Assembly: GCA_013368325.1 (NCBI GenBank)
Contig: JAACJK010000059.1
Location: forward strand, 558,001-622,000
DNA length: 64,000 nt
From: Ephemerocybe angulata
Lineage: Eukaryota > Basidiomycota > Agaricomycetes > Agaricales > Psathyrellaceae
Reading direction: 5' to 3'
Every line of letters starts with the position of its first letter. Position 1 is the first letter of the stretch. Made by a program: the position numbers and the translations under genes. This document shows, in pieces, positions 21,135-32,639 of the stretch. Below the pieces are notes generated by a model. That model worked only from the letters and a program-made list of their open reading frames with translations, searched no databases and was not told the origin of the DNA.

Positions 21135-24100
21135 CTACATTTCCACCGAGCCAGAAACAAGGTTCCTATTGCACAAGGACCCATCATGGATGCGTGAACA
21201 GCACCTTGGGCAGATATCCGCCGAACACATGGCGCACCGAATCACAATCCCCTCCTCCCCAGATCGATAGATCGCCTGACAGTCAGGTGTAGGGCAAAAG
21301 AAGAACTGTCCCCCAGACCCCTGGATATACGCCAAAAATGCGGCTTTGAGGTACTCCACTTCCACAGCAGTCGGGAGGCTGTCCCGGACGACAACATAGG
21401 ATAGCGGTGCAGAGCAGAGCTGAGCGACTTCATTGCCCTGAGCATCGTCGGCGGCGGAATCGTCGCCTTTCCTCCTCCTACTGTTCAGCGTGGAAATGCA
21501 ACGGAAGAACGCGGCAGAAAACTCGCGTTTTGCCGTGGACCGCAAGGCGAATTGCAGACACGCCTCGCAATAGGCATGTCTGCAAGTCAACTTGATCGGG
21601 GAGACAGGAACTCGTTCACAAAAGGGGCAGAGGGGCGAGGTGGAAGATGAAGATGAGGAGGTAGGATTAAGTGAACGAGTTCCCATCGACTCCGAGGACA
21701 AGGAAGGCGAGGAATCCAAATCACTCACGACGAGTTTTGCTTTTTCGAGATCTTCGGCACTGCCGCGCACGACCAGACGAGCATCGACGATGTCGAGAGA
21801 GACCTTGTTTTCCCCGAGGGAATCGCGCAGGGAAGCAAACCGCCCGTGGACCAACGCGCCTACTTGGGACCTTTCAAGCGGTATTTCGTGATGTAGCTTT
21901 TCAACCTTCTGTAGGAGCTTGAGCACGGCCGACTTGCCTCGTGCCTGACCGTCTGGTGATCCGAAGACACGCACGCATCCCAAGCGCTTGTCGCAATGCA
22001 CGAAGCACGGAACGTCAGACGGGCTGTTGATTCTGTCGATAGCCTTCGAGCTGCTCGGGAGCTCAAAGTAGCGATCCCAGATCCCGCGGCCTTCGCTGTC
22101 AAGTAGTAGTGAACCGCTGACCAGGTCCCCTAATTCCGTATTCGCTGCGGAAAAACCGGTCGACTCCTCGATCGCCGCTCGGATTTCGATGATATGGGAG
22201 TACCCGTCAAAGTTCTCCACGACTATGCACGTTTCCTTGTATTTGTCGCGGATAACCGCAAGTTGATCCTGAATGCACTCGAATACTTCGGGGAGGACCT
22301 GATAGCTCGATAGATAGATGTGCTGGACCCTAAGTGCCTTTTCGCCCAGGTATTTCGGTGTGCTCTTATTAAGCTTCTCGGCCGCCTCGTTAGCAGCAGT
22401 GAACCCCTGCATCGTCACGTATGCGACCGTTCTGAACGCTGCGTCGTCTTGAGGACATATGCGGAATTGCTCGATTCGTCCCCAACGTTCTAGATCTTGA
22501 CGTATGTCATCTTCCGGAGAGTCCCTGTACGAAGGCTCTCCGATATTGATTAACGTCGAGGGAGGGTCCTGGCAGAAAGCCTCAAGGTCGGATTTCGTGG
22601 CGGTGGCCGGTAACCCTGCGAGCTTGATTGCGAACGGTCCTCTTGAGTTCTTCGGGGGTCTTTCGAAAGAAGCGTTGATCTCTCTGGCTTTGAACTGTGC
22701 CTTGTTCAGCTTGTCTGCCGCGGATTTGGCTATGGTGATGGTTGGATAGTATGCCCATGCGATAACGGTCGGACCGGGCCAAGACACCATGAGCATCTGA
22801 CTATGAAGAGGTGACCTGGCAAAGACAGGCGTGCGTGAGTCCAGTCTGGCAGATATGGGCCGCGAGGCAAACAACTGGTCGTTCAGCTGCTTGACAGCGA
22901 TCATCGCGTCTTCCTGATTGACAAACTCGACAGTAACCGTGGCGGTTTCGGCGGTTTCGTCGAGGACGGACACCTCTTTCAATTCGCCAAACCCAATGGC
23001 CAATCTTCGGATCTCTTCCACCAGTGTCTCTTCGGCAGGAAGGTTGGAAAGCAAAACCTTGTTAGAGTCTGCTGCAGTCATCACCGCGGTTGGAGCGCAG
23101 CGACTGTTGAACTGGACGGTGCATTGGTACATGAAGCGGTCATTAACGGTATCGACCTGCGACAGAAGATAAATCAGATTACGTTCAAAACATAGTTGGA
23201 TTCATACCTCAGGTTCCTCTTCCTCTTCTTCGGGCCACTCAGACTCGTCTTCAACGGTGTTCTCCAAGGCCGCTGGTTCGATCGCCCTCTCGTCTGTCTC
23301 TTCGACCTGTTGCTCAACTTCCACAGCCGGTTCTTCCTCTTCTGTAGCGACGGCTGTCTCGGCATGATACTGTTTCTGGTCCTCGGGTAGCTTGTGGAGA
23401 TACCTGCACCTATCTCCTCGATCACAAGCTCCCTGCCCAAAAGCTTTGCATGGCTTATGTATCTTGACAGGGTCGTTATCGTCTCCAGCAGTCCACGCGT
23501 CAGTGTTTGCATTTGACTGCTCCGCCCATGATTCGTCGTTGGCGGTGGGGTCGATTTCTTCTGTTCCAGTAGCGCCGGAGTCTTCGACAGGCCAGCCATC
23601 ACCCGTACCAGACCCTTCAGCTTGTTCTTCCACTTCTTCTTCCGCGGCCCAACCGTTTTCATTTTGCTCGACATGCTCGGAGTCTACTTGCTCGCTATGT
23701 CCCCAAGATGAATCGACCGGATATGCGGCCTGCGAATCCCATCCCGAATGACTGTGCTGTGAATGGCTCTGCTGCACCTCTCCCCCTGGATCGTCATGAG
23801 AAAAGCGGCAGTAGTCCCCCCTCGTGCACCTTCCCTCTTGAAACTGGTAGCAAACCCCAGGTTTCTTCCTCGTCCCATCTGATCCCGACCAATTACTACC
23901 AGCGGGGCTCCCATTGTCTGCCCCGCGGTCGTGCTGGAACCTGCAACGATCCCCTCGTCGACAGTTCCCAATCGAGAAGTCGTAACACGCCCCACGCGAT
24001 CCAGAGAACTGGGATCGAGTCCGACCCCCGCTTCCCGACCACGAACTGTCGTCGCGACTAGGCCCAGGTCGACCATTGCCCGACCTCGAGGAATAGCCCC

Positions 24101-25755
24101 GTCCCGCAGCGGCAGCAGGTCCCCACCCGTTGTTCGTGTTATCCACAGTCGGTTCCTCTCCCCATCCATTGTTCTTGTCGGTGGCTGGTTCCACTCCCCA
24201 GCCGTTTGTTGTAGTCTCCGCACCCCACCCATTATCTCCTTCAGCTGGAGGCTCTTCTTCTTCCTGCTGCGACTCAACCTTGCGACTATCGTGGCTGAAA
24301 CGGCAGAGATCACCCCACTTGCACTCGCCGTCCACCTCGAAATCACGACAGGGCTTCTTTGGGCGCTCACCGAAGTCTTCCGGAGGAGGAGTTCCGATGT
24401 GCGCATAAGGGCATTTGTCGCCATTCTTGCAATTACCTCGTGGGTAGAACTCACATTCTTTCTTGCGGGGAACACTGGGGCGACTACGACTCGAGGTCAG
24501 GGTATCCGCCTTCAAAATCGAGGCGGAAAGGGGAGCTGGTGCTGCAGGGGGAGGGGGAGGAGGAGGTGCTGGTGCTGGTGCTGGTGCTGGGAGTGGGGGT
24601 GGCAGTGGAAGTGAAGGCATAAATGGAAGGTGGACAGCCGTCTGGATCCCCGAGCGAGGCACTGTCCAGAGGTTTGGCTGAAGGTCTTTGAAAAGCATCG
24701 TATATTCGTCGACGGTTACCGAGTGTCGGAATCGGCACGCATCTCTGAGAACGCATTGATTCTGGGCTAATTGCTTGCAAAATGGGACGTTCCCATCGGC
24801 ATTGGGATCGGCGAATTGACTCCAGTGAGGTATAATTTCCGTCACATAAGGTATAGGCTTGGGAGCCTCGACGAATGGGGGATAAACCCTGGCGTAAGGC
24901 GATTCCGATGGCACAACATGCCTTTCCTCATGTTGCCTGAATGCATCAGGTCTGGCTGGCTCCTCTGGGATTTCGGCATCATCATAGCGACCGTCTTCAT
25001 CTTCATCTTCATCGTCGGGTCCATCTTCTTCTGCTGCCTCACCTTCAACGTTCGAGGGTTCGGCAGGTTCGCGCTGCGAAACGACGCCTTGATAGCCAAA
25101 AGGCGAGGTCGGCCGATAACCCGCTGGAGGGTTGGAGTATCCCCGATGCATATTCTCGTCATGTCGTGAGCTAGACTGCGATCGCATGGTGGGTGTAGGC
25201 GTCCTGCGCTCTGGAGACGACTCTTGCGACGGAATGCGGCTTGACGTGTGCAAGAACGCGCATCGCTGGCCTTGGGCGCATTTCCCCTTCAGAAAATGCC
25301 TGCATGGACGCTGGTCCTTGTTGAGGGCTTGACCTTGTCGATACGATCAGGTGAACAGAAAGCAATCGATCGACATCGAACCACGTACTTGTAGGAGGTC
25401 TTGACTCCGCATCTTGGTGTAGAAAGGAACACTCTGCCCCAGATTCGCAATCCCCACTGAGGTAGAAGTGACATATATCCCGAGACATGACGGAAGGAGA
25501 GCGCTTCGGTGGGATAGATACGGGTAGATCGACGTTGTCTTCGCCGATATCCGGAGGTGTTGGGCTGCGATTGACGACGCTCGCGGCTGCAGGTTGGGTC
25601 CGAGGTGGATGATACGTGGGCTTTGGGCTCACGATCTTCGTTGGAGGCTTCACCGGCGGGCTCACTGGGGTAACATGCCCCTTGGTGCATTTCTGTCCGT
25701 AGGCGCATTTACCCTTCAAATAGTGCTTGCACACTTTCTTCTTGGGACCTGACAA
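21135..25755 (-). CDS. Nine-CCCH-finger protein with C-terminal RING1-IBR, no RING2
   Basis: Three exons (25389-25755, 23208-25333, 21135-23156) join in phase to 1504 residues. Nine CCCH fingers are visible, for example CKHYLKGKCAYGQKCTKGH, CHFYLSGDCESGAECSFLH, CRHFLKGKCAQGQRCAFLH, CEFYPRGNCKNGDKCPYAH, CYDFSIGNCRRGDRCRFQH, CYQFQEGRCTRGDYCRFSH and CKAFGQGACDRGDRCRYLH. Repeated NGWG words, a Pro/Ala tract and acidic linkers separate them. The last exon holds RRM-like segments (NKVLLSNLPAEETLVEEI; FAIKLAGLPATATKSDLEAF), then RING1 (CPFCERVPVSPIKLTCRHAY, CEAC) and an IBR (FFCPTPDCQAIYRS, IRCAMCSADICPRC). The frame stops after HDGSLCNRN, before any RING2 with the catalytic cysteine. RNA binding is likely; ligase activity is doubtful. 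Confidence 0.87.
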
Positions 25756-25961
25756 TGGCGTTGTAGCGCCTCTTAGAACTGAAAATTGCGAGCCTTACCT
25801 TCAGAGGATGGCATTGAATGGGTGTTGGATCGATTCGCGCAGCAGATTCAGGCTTTATATCGATACATGAGGCGACTGCGGTCGTGACAGCGTGAAAAGA
25901 AGAGCCAGAGCACGACCGTTTGGCGCCGACTCGGACCGACGCGCCCAAACTCAATTAGCAT

Positions 25962-25967
25962 CACGTG
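25962..25967. promoter_or_regulatory. CACGTG E-box in the CCCH-RBR / RPT4 divergent promoter
   Basis: ATCACGTGCG lies 67 bases before the RPT4 start and about 207 before the CCCH-RBR start. CACGTG is the core bound by bHLH factors such as Cbf1. No proteasome-associated PACE element was recognised. Confidence 0.4.
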
Positions 25968-26033
25968 CGATGTTCCCAATGAGGAGGGAACGCGTCAGAC
26001 CCGGTGATTCCAAGCAACGCGTCTCTAACCACC

Positions 26034-27506
26034 ATGTCCTCCTCAGCACACGTTATGGACGAACGACGGAAGGATGTTCTCAAAGCATATAGAGAGGTGT
26101 GTCTCATCTAAGAAATATACGGAATGGAGGCTGACGGGATTGCAGAAACTGAAGCAGCATGAAGCCAACAGCCAGAGCCTGAAGAATCGTACGCACTTCG
26201 AGGATCATTCTATTTGCAAATACCCATTCTTCATTCAGTGCGATTCTCTTTGAAAGATCTGGAAAAGGCGTATGAGAAGACGGAGGATGATATCAAAGCG
26301 GTCCAGTCGGTTGGCCAGATTATTGGAGAGGTCATGAAGCAGCTGGACGACGACCGATGTGCGTACCTATGTCTTGCACCTTCTTCAAAGGCTCATATAG
26401 TGTTACCAGTCATCGTCAAAGCATCATCGGGTCCCCGCTATGTCGTATCATATCGACCCACACTACCTGTCGCCAAACTGAAGACCGGCACCCGCGTTTC
26501 CCTCGACATGACCACCCTCACCATCATGCGGATACTTCCAAGAGAAGTCGACCCTCTGGTGTACAAGATGAGTATGGAAGACCCTGGAGGAGCTTCGTTT
26601 GCGGGTATTGGTGGTTTGGGAGAACAGGTCCGGGAGTTGCGCGAGGTGTGTACACTCAATTTCTGTCTGGAACTCTTTGGCTAGGACAGCCGTTCTTAAC
26701 TTTGGCAACCTGCAAATAGATCATCGAACTGCCACTACTGAACCCCGAACTATTCCTGCGTGTCGGTATCAAACCGCCGAAGGGTGTCCTGCTCTATGGC
26801 CCCCCAGGAACAGGAAAGACGCTTCTTGCCCGTGCCGTTGCCGCCACCCTCAACACCAACTTCCTCAAAGTCGTTTCATCTGCCATCGTCGACAAGTACA
26901 TTGGAGAGAGTGCCCGTGTCGTCCGAGAAATGTTCGGCTACGCTCGGGAGCACGAGCCTTGTGTTATCTTCATGGACGAAATCGACGCCATTGGTGGTCG
27001 TCGTTTCTCAGAAGGAACGAGTGCTGATCGTGAAATTCAGCGTACTTTGATGGAGCTCCTTAACCAGATGGATGGCTTCGACTCGCTAGGCCGGACAAAA
27101 CTCATCATGGCTACGAACAGACCCGATACCCTCGATCCTGCCCTTCTTCGTCCTGGTCGTCTTGATCGCAAAATCGAGGTTCCTCTACCAAACGAGCAAG
27201 CACGACTGGAAATTCTGAAGATCCACGCTGCACCTGTCAACAAGAGTGGAGAAATCGACTATGAGGCTGTTGTGAAGCTGTCCGATACCTTCAACGGTGC
27301 CGATCTTCGAAACGTGGTGACGGAGGCTGGCATGTTCGCCATTCGGGACGACCGAGAGTACATTATCAACGAGGATCTCATCAAGGCTGCACGGAAGGTT
27401 GGGGAGGCCAAGAAACACGAGAGTAAGTCCTTATATCCTACTTCACGATATGTTACGCTTACTTACCTGACTTCTCTCTACAGCCAAGATGGAGTACTCT
27501 GCATAG
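26034..27506 (+). CDS. RPT4: 26S proteasome regulatory ATPase Rpt4 (PSMC6)
   Basis: Rpt4 is one of six AAA ATPases of the 19S base that unfold substrates. Exons 26034-26096, 26146-26188, 26239-26358, 26410-26645, 26720-27422 and 27484-27506 give exactly 395 residues, near the usual 390. The N-terminal coiled coil reads [20 protein letters not shown] and the OB region [17 protein letters not shown], with [20 protein letters not shown]. Walker A is [17 protein letters not shown], Walker B is [20 protein letters not shown], the arginine-finger region is [20 protein letters not shown], and sensor 2 is [39 protein letters not shown] is diagnostic for Rpt4 among the six Rpts. The protein ends HETKMEYSA. 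The last coding exon is only 23 bases. All catalytic motifs are intact. Confidence 0.96.
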
Positions 27507-28311
27507 TGATACGTGGCCTTGTAAATCATATTTCTATTCGACGTCTACATCTTTGCGTGTCAGCTCTCAAGTCCATTGTCGAGGATGATGTGCCCCTTGC
27601 TCACCAGTTATGTCGATTTCTCAACCGTCTCAGGCATGGATTGGGAAGCCGACTGCAGACGAGAGCAGGGGCATTGCGCGCTTATATTGTGATGCCTGCC
27701 TTACGCGAAGAGAGTGAAGCTTTAAGGAGAAGCTGTAAAGCTCAACCTTAGCAGCGCAGCAACGACATTCATCTCCTCTGTTTGCGAGCCTGACAAGATC
27801 TGACAAGGTTGAAAGAACCAGAGCAACCCCCAAGAGAATCGAAGGTCGTCGGAGTCTATTCCCGAAGAGGAAAAGCGCCCGAGCTAAAGTCGAAAGCGCG
27901 CAACTTGTGGGGCGAGTCAGTTGCTTGGAATAATGTGCGGGCTTGTGCGGGGGTCTTTGTAAGGTTCTCCACGGTCACCTGCGGCGCTTATAAACGTGCC
28001 ACATCATTTATACAGCTGTCAAGAGGGACGAGAAAATAGGTTTTACGGTCGGAAGGGTACGAGGAGAGCAGGGTCCTCCGGCCTCGAATTTTACCACCCA
28101 ACGCGCGACCGGGGAAGAGCTCTCGCGAGACAAGTCATGCACAGTGCTGAATAAGAGGGCGAGAGAGATCGTGACGAGGAACGCCAGGCCCAGAGATGCG
28201 CGATCAATATAAACAGGGACAAAGAACGCGGCATAAATTTGAGCAACGTGTATATAAGGCCGCTTGCCTACGGAATAGCTCCTTCCCAGTCACTTTTCGC
28301 TCTATATCATC
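27507..28311. promoter_or_regulatory. Peroxiredoxin promoter region with TATA box
   Basis: An 805-base gap contains no gene I recognise. TATATAAGG at 28251-28259 lies 61 bases before the peroxiredoxin ATG, an ideal core-promoter position. A second AATATAAA is at about 28205. Confidence 0.6.
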
Positions 28312-29293
28312 ATGGTCGCTCTCGTTCAACGCCCCGCCCCCGCCTTCAAGGCTGAAGCCGTCACTGCCGGCCTCTTCGAGGACGTCGACCTCGCCCAGTT
28401 CCTCGGACAATGGTATGCCACCCACTGACGCGTCTCCGTGTCCTGGATATTCATGCCTGCTTTCTTTTTCAAGGGTCGTCCTCTTCTTCTACCCCATGTA
28501 CGTCGAATTATACTCTCTTTTCTCTTATAATGTCGTGCTGAACGTCGTTTTAGGGACTTCACCTTCGTCTGCCCTACGTGAGCTGTCATCCCCAACCCAA
28601 CCGCCGGAACTTGTTTTCACGCCCTTTTCAGCGAAATCTTGGCTTTCAACGATGCTCTCCCCCAGTTCAAGGAGCTTAACACCGCTGTCCTCGGTGCGTC
28701 GATCCATTCTGACAGAGCCAGGTCATAACTTACATCCCATCCTTCCTAACAGCCGTCTCCACCGACTCTAAGTTCTCTCACTTCGCCTGGGCCACCCAGG
28801 ACCGCAAGGAGGGTGGCCTCGGCCCTAACCTCACCATTCCCCTCATCGCCGATAGGAACATGAAGATCTCCCGTGACTACGGTGTCCTCCTTGAGGATGA
28901 GGGTATCGCTCTCCGTGGCCTTTTCATCATCGACCCCAAGGGTATCTTGAGGTACGTCGATCCTCTATTGCCACCTTGAAGAAGCAATACCCAACTGATC
29001 TCTCCTTCAAGGCAAATTACCGTCAACGACCTCCCCGTCGGTCGTTCCGTCGATGAGACCATCCGTCTCATCAAGGCCTTCCAGTTCACTGTACGTTGCG
29101 TTCCTTATTCGCTTCCCGGTTCTGCGTGTTGAATGTTCTGTAGGAGAAGTACGGCGAGGTGTGCCCTGCCAACTGGACCGAAGGCTCTGCGACGATCAAG
29201 GCCGACCCCGTCTCCAAGTTGGAGTACTTCGGTTCCGTCCAACCTACCGGTGAGGCCAATGAGGCTCCCAGGAAGCGTGCTCGAGTCGACTAA
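28312..29293 (+). CDS. 1-Cys/2-Cys peroxiredoxin (thioredoxin peroxidase, Prx6-like subtype)
   Basis: It reduces hydrogen peroxide, alkyl hydroperoxides or peroxynitrite. Seven introns removed give 212 residues. The peroxidatic Cys48 sits in [17 protein letters not shown]; the downstream Arg is in [18 protein letters not shown], and [18 protein letters not shown] follows. A second cysteine, Cys170, lies in [12 protein letters not shown], as in typical 2-Cys enzymes. The start [17 protein letters not shown] is that of the Tsa1/Prx1 branch, so the typical 2-Cys reading is the better one despite the missing long C-terminal helix motif. The tail APRKRARVD is basic and could be a nuclear signal. 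Exons 2 (28474-28497) and 3 (28554-28577) are only 24 bases each. C-ending codons dominate, suggesting high expression. The gene appears intact. Confidence 0.92.
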
Positions 29294-30499
29294 ATGTGTG
29301 TTTTGACTGCTCTCTAGGTGCCTCTCAATAGTAAGCTTGTTTTTCTCTCGTATACGAACGTGAACTGATAATTTCTTTCAAGAATCCTTCAATAACCATC
29401 CGCAACATTTACATTACATATCAATGCCCGTCTAATCCTTTCTACCCCGGCATGACTCCCCATCACCGTGGATTTCCTTCTTCTTTCTTGGAGTGGGGAG
29501 GGACTTTTTTCTTTATTGAACTTCTGCAGACGCGTTTTTATATTAGAGCTACCTGCAATTCATTATCATAGAGATCAAGCACCCTAGAGAGCCTATAGTC
29601 TATCCCCATCATTAGTCTAATGCTACATGTACACACTTCATTACTTGCCATCCCAAACGTCGTTGCTGTTCGTGTTCTCTTTCTACGTGCGCTTGATACC
29701 TGGTTTCGATCACGAGTACGGTTGTGTTCCTCGTGTGTGGGAGCCAGTGAGAGCGGGCGCCTACTTCAAAATGGCGACTATGCATCACGGGCGCTTGAAC
29801 TTCAGCACGTGTCCGCGTCGATCCATCAAAACTTGGTCACCGCGTGCTCCCGAACGACACGGGTTGACACTGACAACACCTCTTCCTCACGCACAGACCC
29901 GTTCAACTCGGTTTTGACCCACCTTAACCGTTGTGAAGGGAATCATCGGCCTCTCTTGTTGTCAGACCTCAGAGCTTGATCCCTTCAGCTACTTAATACT
30001 GCGATCGTAACCTGGCGACTCTCATTCCCGTGGGACTCCCTAGTCGTCATTGGTTCTCACTTCTGCGGTCATCGGTTGCACTCTTATACTGGGGTCGGTA
30101 AACGCTAGGTCAATATGCACTTGCTTTCACAGCTTGAGAATCAGCTGGTCTTCTCCACCCGGCATTTCATCGACGTTTTTGCATTCGAAGCTTCGCAGCC
30201 GTTCGCATCCCTCTGGATGCACTTGTACTGCACCCTGGCCCTCAGAGCTAGGGCGGCGCGGCAGCACACTGGTATTCTATCCGACTGGTCGCGTATGTAG
30301 CCACGCCTATAGCAGCAGTGGCATATGCACCCAAGTCTTCTCCTCAACCGGTCGGACCGCCGTCTAGGTCTTGTGCACCTGCTTCTTGAAACCGGATGTT
30401 ATGACACATGGGCGTAAAGAAGAAAGTAAAATGCTTAAAAGGCATTGAAAGTCAACCAGAGTATCAGCATTTCGACAAGTCTCGGAAGGGTTCCCTACA
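29294..30499. other. Intergenic region without recognised gene
   Basis: About 1.2 kb lies between the peroxiredoxin and arabinanase genes. Plus-strand frames at 29620-29979 and 30050-30367 match no family and contain no convincing exon pattern. A CACGTG word lies near 29808. The part nearest 30499 is the arabinanase promoter. Confidence 0.4.
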
Positions 30500-32196
30500 A
30501 TGGTCTCACTAAACCTGAAGACCTCACTCCTCTTCGTCGCCTCGGCTCTTGGGGCTCTCGTATCTGCCGTCCCAAATCCAGGAACGGTCACTGGAAACAT
30601 CGCAGTGCACGATCCAACTTTATGCCGCGACGGCAGCGGGAAATACTGGCTTTTCTGTCAGTTTTCCACTGGGTTTACACCAGCTAGCTTTCATGTGACG
30701 CTAACGCGAGCGCTATCGTTCCTTAGCGACCGGGCCTGGCATTGAAATCAGGACTTCTACAGATCGGATTGCTTGGACACTTGTGGGCGCGGTCTTCCCA
30801 AACGGCGCTGCTACATGGACAAACGAGTACACAGGAAAGAACAATGGGTGCGCTTCGACCCGACCGACCTACCCTTCGACAATGCATCTGAAATATTGGC
30901 AATAGAGACCTGTGGGCCCCAGACTGTTACTACCAGAATGGGGAGCTTTTGGTAAGTCTTTGCTTTCATTCAACTTCACAGCTCGGTGCTCAGTTCAACG
31001 CACATTACTGGCTCGCCGGTCAATAGCTTTACTACGCTGCATCTAGCTTTGGTTCCCAAAAGGTGTGATTAGATCTGGGGACCACGTCTCCCCGGCGATG
31101 GAAACTCTAACTGGGCCTACAGTCTGCAATTTTCCTCGCCAAATCTTCCTCGGGGAATCCAGGCACCTGGTCTAACCTCGGCTTGGTGACGGCCACTACT
31201 CCTTCTAATGATTATAACGTACGTGGGGACCGTGGAGCATATGCTGCAATGTCCCATAGATGCTGACCCTTTGTTTGTGTGCAGGCCATCGATGCTAAGT
31301 ATGTGTTCCCTAAGTCGAAGTTGACCCACACTCACAATGTTCGCCCACTTCAGCCTCGTTATCGGTGAGCGCAGGGTTTCATGACTCCCGTCAGCCCGTA
31401 TTGAACTATCAAAATACACAGACAACGGACAGTGGTATCTCTCCCTAGGGAGCTTCTGGACTGGAATTAAGATGATCAAGTAAGTCATTTTCGACTATGT
31501 ACGAACCCTCCTGCACGTAACACTATCATAAAACTAGCATCAACTCGTCAACCGGAAAACCAAGCAGCAGCTCCCTGACATCGCTCGCACGGCGCACCGC
31601 AGCAGGAGGAGCCATCGAAGCCAGCACCATCTACAAGAACGGCAACTTCTTCTATCTCTTCACGTCCTGGGATAAATGCTGCTCTGGGACTTCGAGCACC
31701 TACAATATCCGGGTTGGCCGCTCATCGAGGTGGGCGCTTAATTTACCGCCACCGCTCCGACTAGGCTGACGAAGGATGGGCAAATTTCAGCGTTAATGGT
31801 CCCTATGTGGATAAGAGTGGTGTGGCCCTGACGTCTGGCGGTGGAACCCTTGTACTGGGATCGCACGATGCTGTATGGTTCCACAACCTCTGCCGATTCT
31901 TTGCGGTGCTAACTGCTCTCCGAACTTCGCAGATCATCGGTCCCGGTGGTCAAGATGTATACACTGACGCAGATGGCCCGATCCTCGTGTATCACCACTA
32001 CACTTCGTCTGGTAGTTCTGTGAGTCTTCAGAAGTGACTATGGACGTAAGGTCCAAGTGTCTAATAGATTGTCCTTTTAGCTCGGCATCAATCGCTTGGA
32101 TTTCTCGAGTGGATGGCCGGTGAGTAACTTACACAACATTCTTACAAGGATATCAGCTCACCTCGCGGAATATCCCTCCGTTAGGTGGTGGTCTGA
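30500..32196 (+). CDS. Secreted GH43 endo-1,5-alpha-L-arabinanase
   Basis: It hydrolyses the arabinan side chains of pectin. About eleven introns are removed to give roughly 320 residues. The signal peptide LLFVASALGALVSA precedes VPNPGTVTGN. GH43 features follow: IAVHDPTLCRDGSGKYWLFS with the catalytic-base Asp, TGPGIEIRTSTDRIAWTLVG, NGDLWAPDCYYQNGELLLYY with the family Asp, NAIDANLVIDNGQWYLSLGS, GGAIEASTIYKNGNFFYLFT with the catalytic Glu, and IIGPGGQDVYTDADGPILVY followed by HHY. The end is DFSSGWPVVV after choosing the acceptor at 32184. Two late introns have competing acceptors; those chosen restore SSSVNGPYVDKSG and GWPVVV. All three catalytic acids are present, so activity is likely. 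It is the only obvious secreted plant-cell-wall enzyme in the window. Confidence 0.9.
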
Positions 32197-32639
32197 AGAA
32201 ACCTTCCGCGTCTCAATAGTAATGGAGGACTGGCAGCGAAAAATCAATATAGTTGATCATGATGTGGTATCGAATACATATGGTGCTTTACGCCCAGTAA
32301 TGGAAGAGGAAAAAGGAAGGACGGGGTGTTACAATGTGGATAGTAAGTTTACAGTCGTCTCCGTGGCTGACCTAACGATCGCAAAATCTGATTTGAGTCG
32401 ATCGCTGTGAAGTTTACAGTGGTCTGAATGAGAAAATTGGAGAAGCATGGTAGGGAGATTCAAGTACTTGAAAAGACGCCTATCGGCGCCTATGCCTCTG
32501 GTGTTTCTTCCGACCTTCATCGTGACTCTCGTCTATATAATACGGGGCGGGATCTGCAAAGCCTACCATATAAGTAAAGGCATACAGGCAAGTCAAGATG
32601 TAATAATACTCACTAGGATGCCTCGGGTCGCTGCCTGAA
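32197..32639. other. Convergent 3' intergenic region
   Basis: A 443-base gap lies between the stops of the arabinanase and J-domain genes. No gene or repeat is recognised. Confidence 0.45.

Noticed and set aside
23684..24680. Several 90-260-codon frames on both strands inside the CCCH-RBR gene
   Set aside because: They overlap the long zinc-finger exon, whose nine CCCH motifs fix the true frame.
29620..30367. Plus-strand frames upstream of the arabinanase gene
   Set aside because: Composition looks non-coding and no family match or splice structure is visible.
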